Below the pieces are notes generated by a model, which was not told the DNA's origin, did not search any database, and saw only the letters and a list, made by a program, of their open reading frames with translations. From NCBI GenBank assembly GCA_024637015.1, contig JAGXGE010000035.1:24225-88224 (forward strand): 64,000 bases of DNA. The letters are read 5' to 3'. This document shows positions 9,246 through 18,344 of the stretch, piece after piece. The first letter of the stretch is position 1; each line of letters starts with the position of its first letter. The position numbers and the translations under genes were made by a program. This stretch comes from Aequorivita sp. (GTDB lineage Bacteria > Bacteroidota > Bacteroidia > Flavobacteriales > Flavobacteriaceae).

Positions 9246-10520
9246 ATGCAACGCGACGAACAAATTTTTGAATTAATAGAAGACGAAAAACAGCGCCAAC
9301 TCAACGGTCTGGAGCTGATTGCTTCAGAGAATTTTGTAAGCGACCAAGTGTTGGAAGCTGCAGGTTCCGTTTTAACAAATAAATATGCCGAAGGCTACCC
9401 CGGAAAACGCTATTACGGTGGCTGCGAAGTGGTGGACGAAGTAGAACAAATAGCCATTGACCGCGCAAAAGCGTTGTTTGGGGCAGAATATGCAAACGTA
9501 CAGCCGCACAGTGGTTCGCAGGCAAATACCGCTGTTTTTGCAGCCTGCTTAAAACCAGGTGATAAATTTTTGGGTTTTGACCTTTCACACGGCGGTCACT
9601 TAACGCATGGTTCGCCAGTTAATTTTTCTGGAAGACTTTATAATCCTGTATTTTATGGAGTTGACAAAGAGACCGGGCGAATTGATTATGATAAAGTAGA
9701 AGAAATAGCGATCAAGGAAAAGCCCAAAATGATTATTGCCGGAGCTTCCGCTTATTCTAGGGAGATTGATTATAAACGTTTCCGTGAGATTGCTGATAAA
9801 GTTGGTGCTATTCTCTTTGCAGATATTGCGCACCCTGCGGGTTTGATTGCCAAAGGAATTATTGGCGATCCGCTTCCACATTGCCATGTTGTTACAACTA
9901 CAACACATAAAACTCTTCGCGGACCTCGTGGTGGAATGATATTGATGGGCAAGGATTTTGACAATCCTTTTGGACAAAAACTAAAAAACGGAAACCTTAA
10001 AAAAATGAGCAGTCTTTTGGACAGCGCTATTTTTCCAGGAAATCAAGGCGGGCCTTTAGAACATATTATTGCTGCTAAAGCTGTCGCTTTTGGGGAAGCA
10101 TTGACGGATGATTTTCTCCATTATATGGTGCAAGTGAAGAAAAATGCCGAAGTTATGGCGAACAAATTTGTTGAAAAAGGATACGATATTATATCAGGCG
10201 GAACAGATAATCATATGATGCTAATCGACCTTCGCAATAAAAATATATCAGGCAAAGATGCTGAGGATGCATTGGGCAAAGCAGATATAACCGTAAATAA
10301 AAACATGGTACCTTTTGATGACAAATCACCTTTTGTCACCAGTGGAATCCGTGTTGGCACCGCAGCGGTAACCACTCGTGGTTTAGTTGAGAAGGATATG
10401 GTGAAAATCGTGGAATTGATAGATGAAGTGATAATGAATCACGAAGATGAAGCCAGATTGGATAGCATTGCTGAAAAAGTAACCGAAATGATGTCTGGTT
10501 TGCCGCTTTTTAAAAGTTAA
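9246..10520 (+). CDS. glyA: Serine hydroxymethyltransferase
   Basis: A 424-residue PLP enzyme that interconverts serine plus tetrahydrofolate with glycine plus methylene-THF, the main one-carbon source. The PLP-binding Lys is K222 in [16 protein letters not shown]. Other family motifs are LIASENFVS near residue 24, the [13 protein letters not shown] loop near 48-59, and [11 protein letters not shown] near 84. It heads a same-strand run in which the GNAT gene starts 3 bases after its stop, with a hydrolase, a deaminase and a lipoprotein following at short spacing up to the terminator at 12.77 kb. The cotranscription is inferred from spacing. Confidence 0.98.
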   Translation: MQRDEQIFELIEDEKQRQLNGLELIASENFVSDQVLEAAGSVLTNKYAEGYPGKRYYGGCEVVDEVEQIAIDRAKALFGAEYANVQPHSGSQANTAVFAACLKPGDKFLGFDLSHGGHLTHGSPVNFSGRLYNPVFYGVDKETGRIDYDKVEEIAIKEKPKMIIAGASAYSREIDYKRFREIADKVGAILFADIAHPAGLIAKGIIGDPLPHCHVVTTTTHKTLRGPRGGMILMGKDFDNPFGQKLKNGNLKKMSSLLDSAIFPGNQGGPLEHIIAAKAVAFGEALTDDFLHYMVQVKKNAEVMANKFVEKGYDIISGGTDNHMMLIDLRNKNISGKDAEDALGKADITVNKNMVPFDDKSPFVTSGIRVGTAAVTTRGLVEKDMVKIVELIDEVIMNHEDEARLDSIAEKVTEMMSGLPLFKS

Positions 10521-10523
10521 TGA

Positions 10524-11018
10524 ATGATTCAAACAGACAGGCTTGAATTGAGGGAATATACTTTAAAAGATGCGCCCTTTATTTATAAACTGATGAATAG
10601 CGAAGGATGGTTAAAAAACATCGGTGATAGATGTATAAATTCTATTGAAGATGCTGAAGCCTATATGGTTAAAAATTACTTAAGTAGTTATGAGAAACAT
10701 GGTTTTGGGCCCTATTTGGTATCATTAAAGGAAGACGGAACACCTATAGGTTCTGCTGGACTATACAAAAGGGATAACCTAAATTTCCCAGACGTGGGGT
10801 TCGCTTTTTTAGCTGAATTTGGAAATAAAGGCTACGCATTTGAAGCTGCAAATGCGGTAATGCAATTTGCAGCGGAAAATTTAAAAACCCAAACAATCGT
10901 TGGTATAGTTTTACCCGAAAATCTTTCTTCAATAAAACTTTTGAAAAAACTAGGGCTTATGGAAATAGGCACCTATAAATATGAAGATGGGGAAGAACTG
11001 CTTTTGTTTTCAAATTAA
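10524..11018 (+). CDS. GNAT-family N-acetyltransferase (RimJ/RimL-like)
   Basis: A 164-residue protein with the GNAT fold typical of the RimJ/RimL-like subgroup: opening IQTDRLELREYTLKDAPFIY, a middle sheet GFGPYLVSLKEDGTPIGSAGLYKR, and the acetyl-CoA region GNKGYAFEAANAVMQFA followed by VLPENLSSIKLLKKLG. These map to motifs A and B of the family. The substrate (protein N-terminus or a small molecule) cannot be told. It starts 3 bases after glyA and is followed 21 bases later by a hydrolase, so it is probably part of the glyA run. Confidence 0.9.
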   Translation: MIQTDRLELREYTLKDAPFIYKLMNSEGWLKNIGDRCINSIEDAEAYMVKNYLSSYEKHGFGPYLVSLKEDGTPIGSAGLYKRDNLNFPDVGFAFLAEFGNKGYAFEAANAVMQFAAENLKTQTIVGIVLPENLSSIKLLKKLGLMEIGTYKYEDGEELLLFSN

Positions 11019-11039
11019 CTATTTTTAAAATCTATTGTA

Positions 11040-11735
11040 ATGAAAACTCCTATTTTACTTCTGCATGGCGCTTTGGGAAGCATGGAACAACTGGTTCCTT
11101 TGCAAGAAAAGCTTTCATTGGAAAGAGAGGTTTTTATCATGAATTTTGATGGCCATGGAAAATCAAATAGCGAAACTGACTTTTCAATAGAACTCTTTAC
11201 CCAAAATGCAATTGATTTTTTAATCGAAAAGAAAATTTCAAAGGTTGATATTTTTGGTTATAGTATGGGCGGTTATGTGGCTTTAAATTTGGCATTGAAG
11301 CATCCTGATTTGGTTGGAAAAATCATAACCTTAGGAACTAAATTTGAATGGACGCAAACTTTTGCGGAAAAGGAAGTCAAAATGCTCGACCCCGATGTCA
11401 TACAAATGAAAGTCCCTGCATTTGCCGAACGTTTGAAGCAACTGCACGGAACTGAGAATTGGAAAAATGTAGTTTTAAAAACTGCACAAATGATGCAGAA
11501 TTTAGGAGAGAATCCAACTTTGGAAGAAGGGGATTTTCAGAAAATAAATACTCACACGCTTATATGTTTAGGCGAGTTGGATGCAATGTCCACAAAAGCG
11601 GAATCAAAAGAAGTATCAACCTGGTTGCCAAATGGTCAATTTCTGGAAATCGAAAATTTAAAACATCCCATTGAAAGTGCTCCTCTGGATAAAATGGTTT
11701 CCCTCATATATAATTTCTTAATTAAAGAAACCTAA
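11040..11735 (+). CDS. Alpha/beta hydrolase
   Basis: A compact 231-residue alpha/beta hydrolase. The oxyanion-hole loop is LLLHGALGS (residues 6-14), the nucleophile elbow GYSMGG places Ser at 75, the acid is likely the Asp in CLGELDAMS, and the His is in ENLKHPIES near the C-terminus. No signal peptide, so cytoplasmic. The small cap and the size resemble MenH-like or general esterase members, but the substrate is unknown and no menaquinone gene is nearby. It sits in the glyA-headed run, 15 bases before the deaminase. Confidence 0.88.
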   Translation: MKTPILLLHGALGSMEQLVPLQEKLSLEREVFIMNFDGHGKSNSETDFSIELFTQNAIDFLIEKKISKVDIFGYSMGGYVALNLALKHPDLVGKIITLGTKFEWTQTFAEKEVKMLDPDVIQMKVPAFAERLKQLHGTENWKNVVLKTAQMMQNLGENPTLEEGDFQKINTHTLICLGELDAMSTKAESKEVSTWLPNGQFLEIENLKHPIESAPLDKMVSLIYNFLIKET

Positions 11736-11750
11736 AATAAGTTTATTGAA

Positions 11751-12230
11751 ATGATTACTGAAAAAGACATTCAATTTATAAAGCGAGCCATAGAACTTTC
11801 AGAAAAAGGGATGGACTCAGACGCTGGCGGACCTTTTGGCGCAGTGATAGTTAAAGATGGTGAAATAGTTGCTGAAGGTTTCAATCAAGTAACTTCAAGT
11901 AATGACCCTACGGCACATGCTGAGGTGGTTGCGATTCGGAAAGCCTGTGATAAACTTAATTCCTTTCAATTGGATGATTGTACAATTTACACATCCTGTG
12001 AACCTTGTCCAATGTGTTTGGGCGCCATTTATTGGGCCAGGCCAAAAGCAGTTTACTATGCATGCACAAAAGAAGATGCCGCGGGAATAGGTTTCGATGA
12101 CCATTTCATTTATGATGAACTTGATAAGAATATAGAAAACAGAAATATTAAATTCGTAAATCTGGACAGAGAAGAAGGCAGAAAAGTTTTCAAAAAGTGG
12201 GAAGCTAAGGAGGGAAGGATTGACTACTAA
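11751..12230 (+). CDS. guaD: Guanine deaminase (cytidine-deaminase fold)
   Basis: A 159-residue zinc deaminase very similar in motif order to Bacillus subtilis GuaD, which converts guanine to xanthine. Zinc ligands are H56 in THAE-type TAHAEVVAIRKAC and C86/C89 in CEPCPMC; E58 is the proton shuttle. The segment LGAIYWARPKAVYYA and the C-terminal GFDDHFIYDELDK, ending in a Tyr-containing tail (RIDY), are typical of guanine deaminase and help separate it from tRNA adenosine deaminase TadA. Substrate is by family likeness; related nucleobases are possible. It lies in the glyA run. Confidence 0.87.
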   Translation: MITEKDIQFIKRAIELSEKGMDSDAGGPFGAVIVKDGEIVAEGFNQVTSSNDPTAHAEVVAIRKACDKLNSFQLDDCTIYTSCEPCPMCLGAIYWARPKAVYYACTKEDAAGIGFDDHFIYDELDKNIENRNIKFVNLDREEGRKVFKKWEAKEGRIDY

Positions 12231-12247
12231 TAGAATTAATTAAAGAA

Positions 12248-12745
12248 ATGAATAGATTCAAAAATATTGCGTTCGTTGGAGTTTTTGCCTTCGCATTTGG
12301 ATGTCAAAATAATAAACCAACCAGCCCAGAAATTAAAGGTCTTTGGAAATTGGAAAGTATGAAAGTCCGCGATACAATTACAAATACTTGGAGCGATTAC
12401 AAAGGCGGAATGGACGGTTATTTGTTATACGATGGAAACGGTCACGTTGCGCTTCACCTTTATGAAAAAGCATATGAAAAAGCAGGTATTGAATTTCCGA
12501 ATTTCAATGATTCCATTCCTTTGGAAGCTTTGAAGCATATTACGAAATCCTACTATTATATGGGAAATTACAAAGTCTCGGAAAAAGATAGTATTGTTTC
12601 CCACTATAAACTTTCACATTCAAACCCTTCAGAATTTGGATTGACAGCCGATAGGCGGTTTTATTTCAGCGGAGATACTTTAGTGATGCAGCCTGTGGAG
12701 AGGAAAAACTCCAAATTAAAGTTGAAGTGGCTAAAAGCAAAATAA
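12248..12745 (+). CDS. Lipocalin-like lipoprotein
   Basis: A 165-residue lipoprotein: hydrophobic signal and lipobox AFAFGC with Cys19, then a beta-rich domain opening with EIKGLWKLESMKVRDT, the typical first strand of bacterial lipocalin-like domains, and GYLLYDGNGHVALHLYE. It is likely envelope-anchored and may bind a small hydrophobic ligand, but nothing here identifies it. It closes the glyA-headed forward run, just before a bidirectional terminator. Confidence 0.75.
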   Translation: MNRFKNIAFVGVFAFAFGCQNNKPTSPEIKGLWKLESMKVRDTITNTWSDYKGGMDGYLLYDGNGHVALHLYEKAYEKAGIEFPNFNDSIPLEALKHITKSYYYMGNYKVSEKDSIVSHYKLSHSNPSEFGLTADRRFYFSGDTLVMQPVERKNSKLKLKWLKAK

Positions 12746-12768
12746 ACTACAGGCTAAAATAATAGCAA

Positions 12769-12799
12769 TAAAAAACCCGTCACTATAGGCGGGTTTTTT
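12769..12799. terminator. Bidirectional terminator of the glyA run
   Basis: AAAAAACCCG and CGGGTTTTTT form the stem around a short loop; T-runs on both strands serve the forward lipoprotein gene and the convergent gene ending at 12815. Confidence 0.88.
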
Positions 12800-12814
12800 A
12801 ATATATTTTATTTT

Positions 12815-14344
12815 TTAATCTTCTGGAAAAACGGTGGTTTCATAAGCTCCTGCATCTGGCGGTGTGCCACGGTCAATTCCATTTAAGTCTTTTGGTGGAG
12901 CTATATTGTCTTTGCCGATATTTTCAGCGCCAGAAGTTCCCGATTCAATATTAAAATTGTTCAATTCCGTATCCTGAAAAACAGGGTCTAAATTGAATTT
13001 GGTAGCGGTATATAAAGCATTGTTAGTAAAATCGTATAATGGTTCATTGTCAAATTCACCGGTTGGATCTTCAAAACGAACCAAACTATTTGTAAAGTTG
13101 AAATTGAAAGCTGCCCCTGTATTTTGGTTCAAAGAAAATTCACGGCGTTCATTACCGTAAATAATACAGTTTGTGAAATTAGCTTTTATCAAATCCGCTA
13201 CAAATATATCATTTTCGGTTTCTAAAGTATTGTCAAGGGAAACAGCAGGGAAAGATCGGAAACTGCTGGTCCAGTAATTTGCAAAAGTACTGTGTCTAAA
13301 TTCATAACTACCGCCCAACTGGATTGCCAAGGAAGATTGACCGCTGTTGTTTATCACTATGTTTTCTCCATCTATAGCACCAGTTCTTGCCAATAACCCA
13401 ATATTTGCATTGTTATAAATCTGTACGTTTTTAAGCGTTAACGGACTGTCTTCCAAAAGAAGACCCACTGAACTATTTTTAATTGTTGCATAGTTGAATT
13501 CATTGCCAACGCTTCCGCTGGTAAACCAAATAGTGCCCCATTGTCCTGGAATATCTGCGAAGCTAGGCTCCAAACGGTCGCCTTCAAAAATCACTTCGTT
13601 TTCCATTGCTTCGGGATCGTTACTTGGTAGCCCCATTACTTTCATTGAGCCATTTTCAGCTACCAAAATCCCACTTGAGTTGTGAAAATGTACACGTGCG
13701 CCAGCTTCAACAGTTAGCGTTTTATTACTAGGTACTGCCGCGTAACCATAAATAACATAGGGTTTTTCATTGGTAAAGGTTAGTTCTGTATCGTCTAAAA
13801 AGAAACCTTCAATAAGAATGTCTTCTCCGTTTTCGTCTACTCCTAAATTCAGAGTTTCTACAGTACCATCACTCAATTGTGCGGGGTAAAGAAATACTGC
13901 ATCTTTAACAAGTGTTACCAATTCCACTTTCTGTTGATTGCCTCCGGTATCGAAAAGGATTTGATCAGTATAAAGGAAATCATTAGCGTTTGTAGGCAAG
14001 TTATTTATATCTAGTGTAGTTTCAACAAAAATAAAAATACTGTCCTTCGCCAAGACCTGGACATTTTCAAAAACTCTACCCGGTATTCCATCTACATTCA
14101 AACGATAATTGGAAGCTTCGCCTTGGCCTAAACGAACGGAAGGGATATTGATATCCTCATTGCTTCGGTTGTAAACTTTTAGATTATAGGTGCTGGAACC
14201 GATGTTTGAAAAAACCGTATCCAGATAAACCGTATCTTTTGAAAATTCCAGATTTCCAGTGCTGGCAACGGTTTCAAAATCATTGCGGCAAGAACTCCAT
14301 AATACAAGGCAACACAAAATGCCCAATCCGTATAAATACCTCAT
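12815..14344 (-). CDS. Large lipoprotein with probable parallel beta-helix
   Basis: A 509-residue lipoprotein (lipobox WSSC, Cys19). The N-terminal 120 residues look like a choice-of-anchor or Ig-like domain (LEFSKDTVYLDTVFSNIGSS, and SIFIFVETTLDIN). Residues about 200-470 read like right-handed beta-helix repeats with Asn-rich turns and short strands (NYATIKNSSVGLLLEDS, then KNVQIYNNANIGLLARTGAI). The C-terminus carries KDLNGIDRGTPPDAGAYE, a frequent ending of choice-of-anchor Q and parallel beta-helix proteins. It is probably exposed on the outer membrane; a polysaccharide-related or adhesive role is only a guess. Confidence 0.8.
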   Translation of the reverse strand: MRYLYGLGILCCLVLWSSCRNDFETVASTGNLEFSKDTVYLDTVFSNIGSSTYNLKVYNRSNEDINIPSVRLGQGEASNYRLNVDGIPGRVFENVQVLAKDSIFIFVETTLDINNLPTNANDFLYTDQILFDTGGNQQKVELVTLVKDAVFLYPAQLSDGTVETLNLGVDENGEDILIEGFFLDDTELTFTNEKPYVIYGYAAVPSNKTLTVEAGARVHFHNSSGILVAENGSMKVMGLPSNDPEAMENEVIFEGDRLEPSFADIPGQWGTIWFTSGSVGNEFNYATIKNSSVGLLLEDSPLTLKNVQIYNNANIGLLARTGAIDGENIVINNSGQSSLAIQLGGSYEFRHSTFANYWTSSFRSFPAVSLDNTLETENDIFVADLIKANFTNCIIYGNERREFSLNQNTGAAFNFNFTNSLVRFEDPTGEFDNEPLYDFTNNALYTATKFNLDPVFQDTELNNFNIESGTSGAENIGKDNIAPPKDLNGIDRGTPPDAGAYETTVFPED

Positions 14345-14467
14345 TCAATTATAATTTTGGTAAAAATATAACTTTTTATGAAGGTTATTATTGTATTGGG
14401 CAGAAGTTTTCAATAGGCAGTCTAAACGAGATTACTTACTGCATCTGCCAGTTTTAAAGCCTACTGT

Positions 14468-15568
14468 TTACTTATTTTTTCGTTTCGCTTTTCTTCGTTC
14501 CCGCTTTATCTTCATAAACTCGACAGTGTTTTTATAGGCTTTTTTTGCTTTTTCATACCAATCTGGATCTTTTTGGGGCTGGTAATCTTCGTAGTTTCTC
14601 CAATAAATTCCGCCAGCAGTAACAGTAACCATATCGCCCATTATTTCCCCTACAAGTTCTACGTCAATTAAATTTGAGATATTTGAAACAGTTACTTCTT
14701 TTGTTTCAAAAGCTATATAGCTAAAAACCAAAACATCACCAGGTTTGGTATCAATTTGATAATTACCATCAAAATCGGTTTGTGTTCCTTTGGAGGTTCC
14801 CTTAATAATTACGTTTGCACCGGGAAGTGGCAAACCTGTATCGTCTGTAACATTTCCTTTTGTAATTATAGAAAGAGAGTCATTTTTCTTTTCTTCTACG
14901 TCCTCAACATAAGCAACTACACCCATTGTTACGTATTTCATTTCTGTTATTGCAACTTCTTCCAGAGTTGATTTCAAAAGAATATTCACTTTTTCCGATT
15001 TATTTCTCAAACGGATTTCTTGCTTTTCATAATTCTCTTTATTGAACGTAAGTCTTTCATTATCCAAAGTAACAATACGGTATTCCCCATTTTTATTAGT
15101 CCATTCGCGTGTTTTTGTTTCGTTTGAAATAATTTCCACGTTCCTCAAAGGGTTTCCATTTTCATCGCGAACGAATCCTTGAGTAACAATTTGCATTCTA
15201 TCAATGGAATTACTGAACCGACCAATTCCCAATGAAATTGAAGGTTTTTCTGAAATTGTATTGTTTTCAGATTTTGGATTGTTCGAAAAAAGTGTAAGTG
15301 GTAAAAGCATAGAAGCGGCAAGAGGAGCAAGGCTCTGCCCAGATTTTCGTTCCAATTTCACTTCACGGTCCAGTTGCGATTTTTTCACTCTGCCGCAAGT
15401 GTTTTTGCTTTTGGTAAGGATTTTCACCAACTCCTCATCGGCTTTTGAAGTTAAATCGACAACTTCTTTGGTGCAGACGTCACAGAATTTTCCTTTTTCA
15501 GTGACGGTCATTTTTGCCCAATCCTCGTGGCAAGGCTCTGGAATACGGATAATGATGGATTTTTTCAT
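14468..15568 (-). CDS. Cys-motif N-terminal protein with two carboxypeptidase-D regulatory-like domains
   Basis: A 366-residue protein. The first 65 residues hold C13, H14, C29, C32 and C58 in EPCHEDWAKM, GKFCDVCTKEV and NTCGR, a pattern I know from many Bacteroidota proteins and likely a small metal- or redox-linked domain on the cytoplasmic side. A hydrophobic segment at about 79-95 (LAPLAASMLLPLTLFS) should cross the membrane. Two Ig-like CarboxypepD_reg domains follow (GFVRDENGNPLRNVEI near 131 and GNVTDDTGLPLPGANVIIKG near 238); the second is like the N-terminal domain of SusC/TonB receptors, but no plug or barrel follows. The tail is strongly basic. Function unknown. Confidence 0.75.
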   Translation of the reverse strand: MKKSIIIRIPEPCHEDWAKMTVTEKGKFCDVCTKEVVDLTSKADEELVKILTKSKNTCGRVKKSQLDREVKLERKSGQSLAPLAASMLLPLTLFSNNPKSENNTISEKPSISLGIGRFSNSIDRMQIVTQGFVRDENGNPLRNVEIISNETKTREWTNKNGEYRIVTLDNERLTFNKENYEKQEIRLRNKSEKVNILLKSTLEEVAITEMKYVTMGVVAYVEDVEEKKNDSLSIITKGNVTDDTGLPLPGANVIIKGTSKGTQTDFDGNYQIDTKPGDVLVFSYIAFETKEVTVSNISNLIDVELVGEIMGDMVTVTAGGIYWRNYEDYQPQKDPDWYEKAKKAYKNTVEFMKIKRERRKAKRKNK

Positions 15569-15705
15569 CTTTATAAATTATTTGATAAATAGGAGGATGG
15601 AATGCCCAAACATTTATTATTTGTAATAATCCAATTTGTTAATGGGCATTTCATGATTTGATTGTTTTGTTGATTCAAAGAAATCAAATATCAAACCATG
15701 AAAAA

Positions 15706-15726
15706 ACCGCTTTTGAGTAAAGCGGT
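15706..15726 (-). terminator. Hairpin downstream of the cyclotransferase gene
   Basis: ACCGCTTT/AAAGCGGT with a five-base loop. The preceding A-run on the plus strand gives a T-run on the minus strand, as expected for termination of the reverse gene ending at 15791. Confidence 0.6.
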
Positions 15727-15747
15727 CGTTTCGATGAGGGAAAAGGA

Positions 15748-15782
15748 TTGACGATTTTTGATTAACGATTGTTGATTTTTGA
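15748..15782. repeat. Heptad array, 5 x 7 bp
   Basis: Five consecutive 7-bp units of the pattern TTnnnGA (TTGACGA, TTTTTGA, TTAACGA, TTGTTGA, TTTTTGA) between the terminator and the 3' end of the cyclotransferase gene. One of several heptad arrays in the window. Confidence 0.75.
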
Positions 15783-15790
15783 ATCTTAAA

Positions 15791-16837
15791 TTATTTCAAA
15801 ACAATTTCAATCTTAAAAAGTTTATCCCAGTTTTTACCGGTAATATAAAGTATGTTTGGTTCGCCATTATAGGCTATTCCGTTGAGAACGTCCAGACCAG
15901 GGTGTTGTGTAACCTTATCTTTTAAATCTGTAAGGTCTATAACGCCTTCAACGGCACCGTTTGAAGGATCGATTATAGCTATAGAACCTTGTTGGTAAAC
16001 GTTGGCGTATATTTTTCCATCAACCCATTCCAGTTCGTTTACACTGCTTATTTTGCTGGTGTTCGTAAAAATCTCGATGTAATCCTTTTCAGCAAGTGTG
16101 TTTGAGTTTAGGGTCCAAATCCGGTCCGTACCATCGCTTTTATAAATATTTTTTTCGGCATCGTGGCACAAACCCCAACCTTCGCGGCTGTTACCGTAAA
16201 CAAAGGTTCCGGTTTGTTCCATCGTTTTTAGGTTATAAATAAAACCTGTGTTTTCCCGCCAAGTTAGCTGGTAGATTTTGTTGTTTAGAATTGTTAAACC
16301 TTCAGCAAAATAGGTGTCGGCCAATGCTACTTTTTGCAATACTTCCCCAGTTTTATAATCTGTTTTGCGAAGAGATGATTCTTTATACTGCCCCGTGCTT
16401 TCATATAAAGTATCGTTTTCAAACTCCAACCCTTGCGTGTAAGCTTTTATATCATGCGGATAGGTTTCAAGAACTTTATAGGTATAAAGCTTCGGCTTTA
16501 CGGAAGAAAGGATAGTGATGTTTTTTGAAGCTTCAAACTCTTCGCCATCACTATATATTTTAGCGGATAAAGTTTTTTCACCGAGTTTTTTCCCCGAAAG
16601 GGAAATGGTATTTCCGGAAATATCGATTCTATCTTTGTTCAAAAAATAAACAACGGAATCGATTTCAATATTTTTTTTATTGATTAAAGAAACATTGAGC
16701 GCATCTTCGGGGGTGTAGGTTTTCTTCGGATTATTAATTTCCAGTGAAAAACTATCTTTTTTTTCTTCAGAATTATTTCCGCAGCCAGCCATTAAAAGCA
16801 CTAAAAGGGTAGGAGCTAAAACGTTATAAAATTTCAT
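15791..16837 (-). CDS. Glutaminyl-peptide cyclotransferase, lipoprotein
   Basis: A 348-residue lipoprotein (lipobox LLMAGC, Cys19). After a beta-sandwich-like N-terminal part (about 25-115) comes a five-bladed propeller domain of the plant-type glutaminyl cyclase family, which turns N-terminal Gln into pyroglutamate. Family signatures are YTQGLEFENDTLYESTGQY, YFAEGLTILNNKIYQLTWRE, GWGLCHDAEKNIYKSDGT, ELEWVDGKIYANVYQ and HPGLDVLNGIAYN. In Bacteroidota such enzymes cap exported proteins in the periplasm. Likely transcribed alone, ending at the hairpin at 15.71 kb. Confidence 0.9.
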   Translation of the reverse strand: MKFYNVLAPTLLVLLMAGCGNNSEEKKDSFSLEINNPKKTYTPEDALNVSLINKKNIEIDSVVYFLNKDRIDISGNTISLSGKKLGEKTLSAKIYSDGEEFEASKNITILSSVKPKLYTYKVLETYPHDIKAYTQGLEFENDTLYESTGQYKESSLRKTDYKTGEVLQKVALADTYFAEGLTILNNKIYQLTWRENTGFIYNLKTMEQTGTFVYGNSREGWGLCHDAEKNIYKSDGTDRIWTLNSNTLAEKDYIEIFTNTSKISSVNELEWVDGKIYANVYQQGSIAIIDPSNGAVEGVIDLTDLKDKVTQHPGLDVLNGIAYNGEPNILYITGKNWDKLFKIEIVLK

Positions 16838-16891
16838 AGCTTATAATAAATTTCCTGCAAGGTATTTATTAAAATTGAAATGTGAAAATAC

Positions 16892-16921
16892 TTGCAAAAA
16901 CTTCAAAAAGCCTTATCTTTG
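16892..16921 (+). promoter_or_regulatory. Promoter of ffs
   Basis: TTG at 16892-16894, then 19 bases, then TATCTTTG at 16914-16921: a near-ideal Bacteroidota housekeeping promoter. The RNA would start about 5 bases downstream, at the base of the SRP RNA helix. Confidence 0.85.
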
Positions 16922-16925
16922 CAGC

Positions 16926-17026
16926 GGCAAGTCCTACACAACCAGCTCCTGTTGAATCCTCCAGGGCGGGAACGCAGCAAAGGTAAATGGTCGTAGCGGT
17001 GTGATGTAGGTAGCTTGCCATTTTTT
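16926..17026 (+). ncRNA. ffs: Signal recognition particle RNA, small bacterial type
   Basis: About 95 nt closed by GGCAAG at 16926 and CTTGCC at 17014, followed by a T-run that serves as terminator. The apical helix VIII part contains the conserved asymmetric loops (CCTCCAGGGCGGGAACGCAG and AGCAAAGGTAA) that bind Ffh. The size is that of the 4.5S-like RNA. It is preceded by a consensus promoter. This RNA works with Ffh to target nascent membrane proteins. Confidence 0.95.
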
Positions 17027-17524
17027 GTGCGATAAACTTTCTTTTCTGCCGCTGGCTTTTTCTATTCGTTTTTTTGTGTCACATGTAATGTGTATACTGG
17101 GGATTATATTGATATAATACGCTTTATATACGCTATAAATACGCTATAAATATGCTATAAGGATACTATAAATACGCTTTAGATATAATGTAAATATCAA
17201 TAAATATGGGAACTTACAGGAGTAACTTATGAATATTGATTTTAAGCTTATTATTTACAGTAGCTTTGAGATTAGTGTAATCGATTGGTATCTTGTATGG
17301 ATAGTAGACTTATGACAATATTTTGAAAAATCACTAATAGCGGTGATTCTTACAATTAAGTTGTTGATAATGAATATTTTATATTTTAAACAGTACTTGG
17401 CTTTTCTGTGCGGTGTACAGTTTTTTATTTAATCATAATAAACAATGGGGTTTCATCTACTTTTTCGCCAAACTATTTGGAAAACTGACCATAGAAACGC
17501 ACCTTTGCTTTTCAACAACCTTTT
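17027..17524. other. About 500-bp gap without a gene
   Basis: Between ffs and the SDR gene. It holds the 11-bp tandem array annotated separately; the remainder is AT-rich with no protein frame I would support. The bases before the SDR start include CACCTTTG, one mismatch from the -7 consensus. Confidence 0.6.
17119..17195. repeat. Tandem array, 7 x 11 bp
   Basis: Seven adjacent 11-bp units of consensus ACGCTATAAAT, two of them identical, the outer ones diverged. It lies about 95 bp after ffs. The period is close to one turn of B-DNA. Confidence 0.85.
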
Positions 17525-18331
17525 ATGCCAAAAACAGTACTCATTACGGGTGGTTCTTCGGGAATTGGGAAAGCCATTGGCGAATATCTTTCCGAAAAAG
17601 GCTACCAAGTCTTTGGAACAAGCCGAAACCCCAAAAAAATAGCAGATTCTGTCTTTCCCTTATTAAAAATGGACGTTAACGAAACCGAGTCCATTGACGC
17701 TGTTATTGCTGAAATACTGGGCAAAGTTGAAAAGATTGATGTTGTAATCAACAATGCTGGTGTTGGTATAACAGGTCCAATCGAAGAAACCCCCGAAAGC
17801 GAAATAAAAAATGCCTTTCAAACCAACTTTCACGGACCTATAAACGTGATCAAAGCCGTATTGCCACAAATGCGTAAACAAGGTTTTGGGCATATTATAA
17901 ATATTACTTCCATCGCTGCATATATGGGACTTCCGTACCGTGGAATTTATTCTGCAAGCAAAGCTGCATTGGAAATCACCATTGAAGCCATGCGGATGGA
18001 AACATTGCAATTTGGTGTAAAAATGACCAATGTCGCCCCAGGCGATTTTGCCACCAACATTGCTACAGGTCGCTATCACGCACCAGTTTTGGAAAAATCG
18101 CCCTATAATAAAGACTACGGAAATACGCTGAAAATGATGAACGAACACGTGGATAATGGAGGAAATCCATTGGAAATGGCAAAAGCCGTTCATCAAATAA
18201 TAGAAACCCCAAATCCAAAAATTCACTATAAAGTTGGTTCATCGTTACAGAAATTCTCAATTGTTTTGAAACGAATTTTGCCAGATAAGGTTTATGAACG
18301 GATGCTGCTGAGGCATTATGGGTTGAAGTAG
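17525..18331 (+). CDS. SDR-family oxidoreductase
   Basis: A 268-residue classical short-chain dehydrogenase/reductase. The Rossmann glycine motif TGGSSGIG is at residues 8-15, the NNAG strand near 76-79, and the catalytic Ser129, Tyr142 and Lys146 (YSASK). The Arg in GTSRN after the second strand suggests NADP(H). The C-terminal PNPKIHYKVGSSLQKFSIVLK and LRRxxP-like end resemble oxidoreductases acting on lipid or ketone substrates, but the substrate is unknown. A small membrane protein follows 13 bases later and may be cotranscribed. Confidence 0.92.
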   Translation: MPKTVLITGGSSGIGKAIGEYLSEKGYQVFGTSRNPKKIADSVFPLLKMDVNETESIDAVIAEILGKVEKIDVVINNAGVGITGPIEETPESEIKNAFQTNFHGPINVIKAVLPQMRKQGFGHIINITSIAAYMGLPYRGIYSASKAALEITIEAMRMETLQFGVKMTNVAPGDFATNIATGRYHAPVLEKSPYNKDYGNTLKMMNEHVDNGGNPLEMAKAVHQIIETPNPKIHYKVGSSLQKFSIVLKRILPDKVYERMLLRHYGLK

Positions 18332-18344
18332 GAGGAAATTTTTT

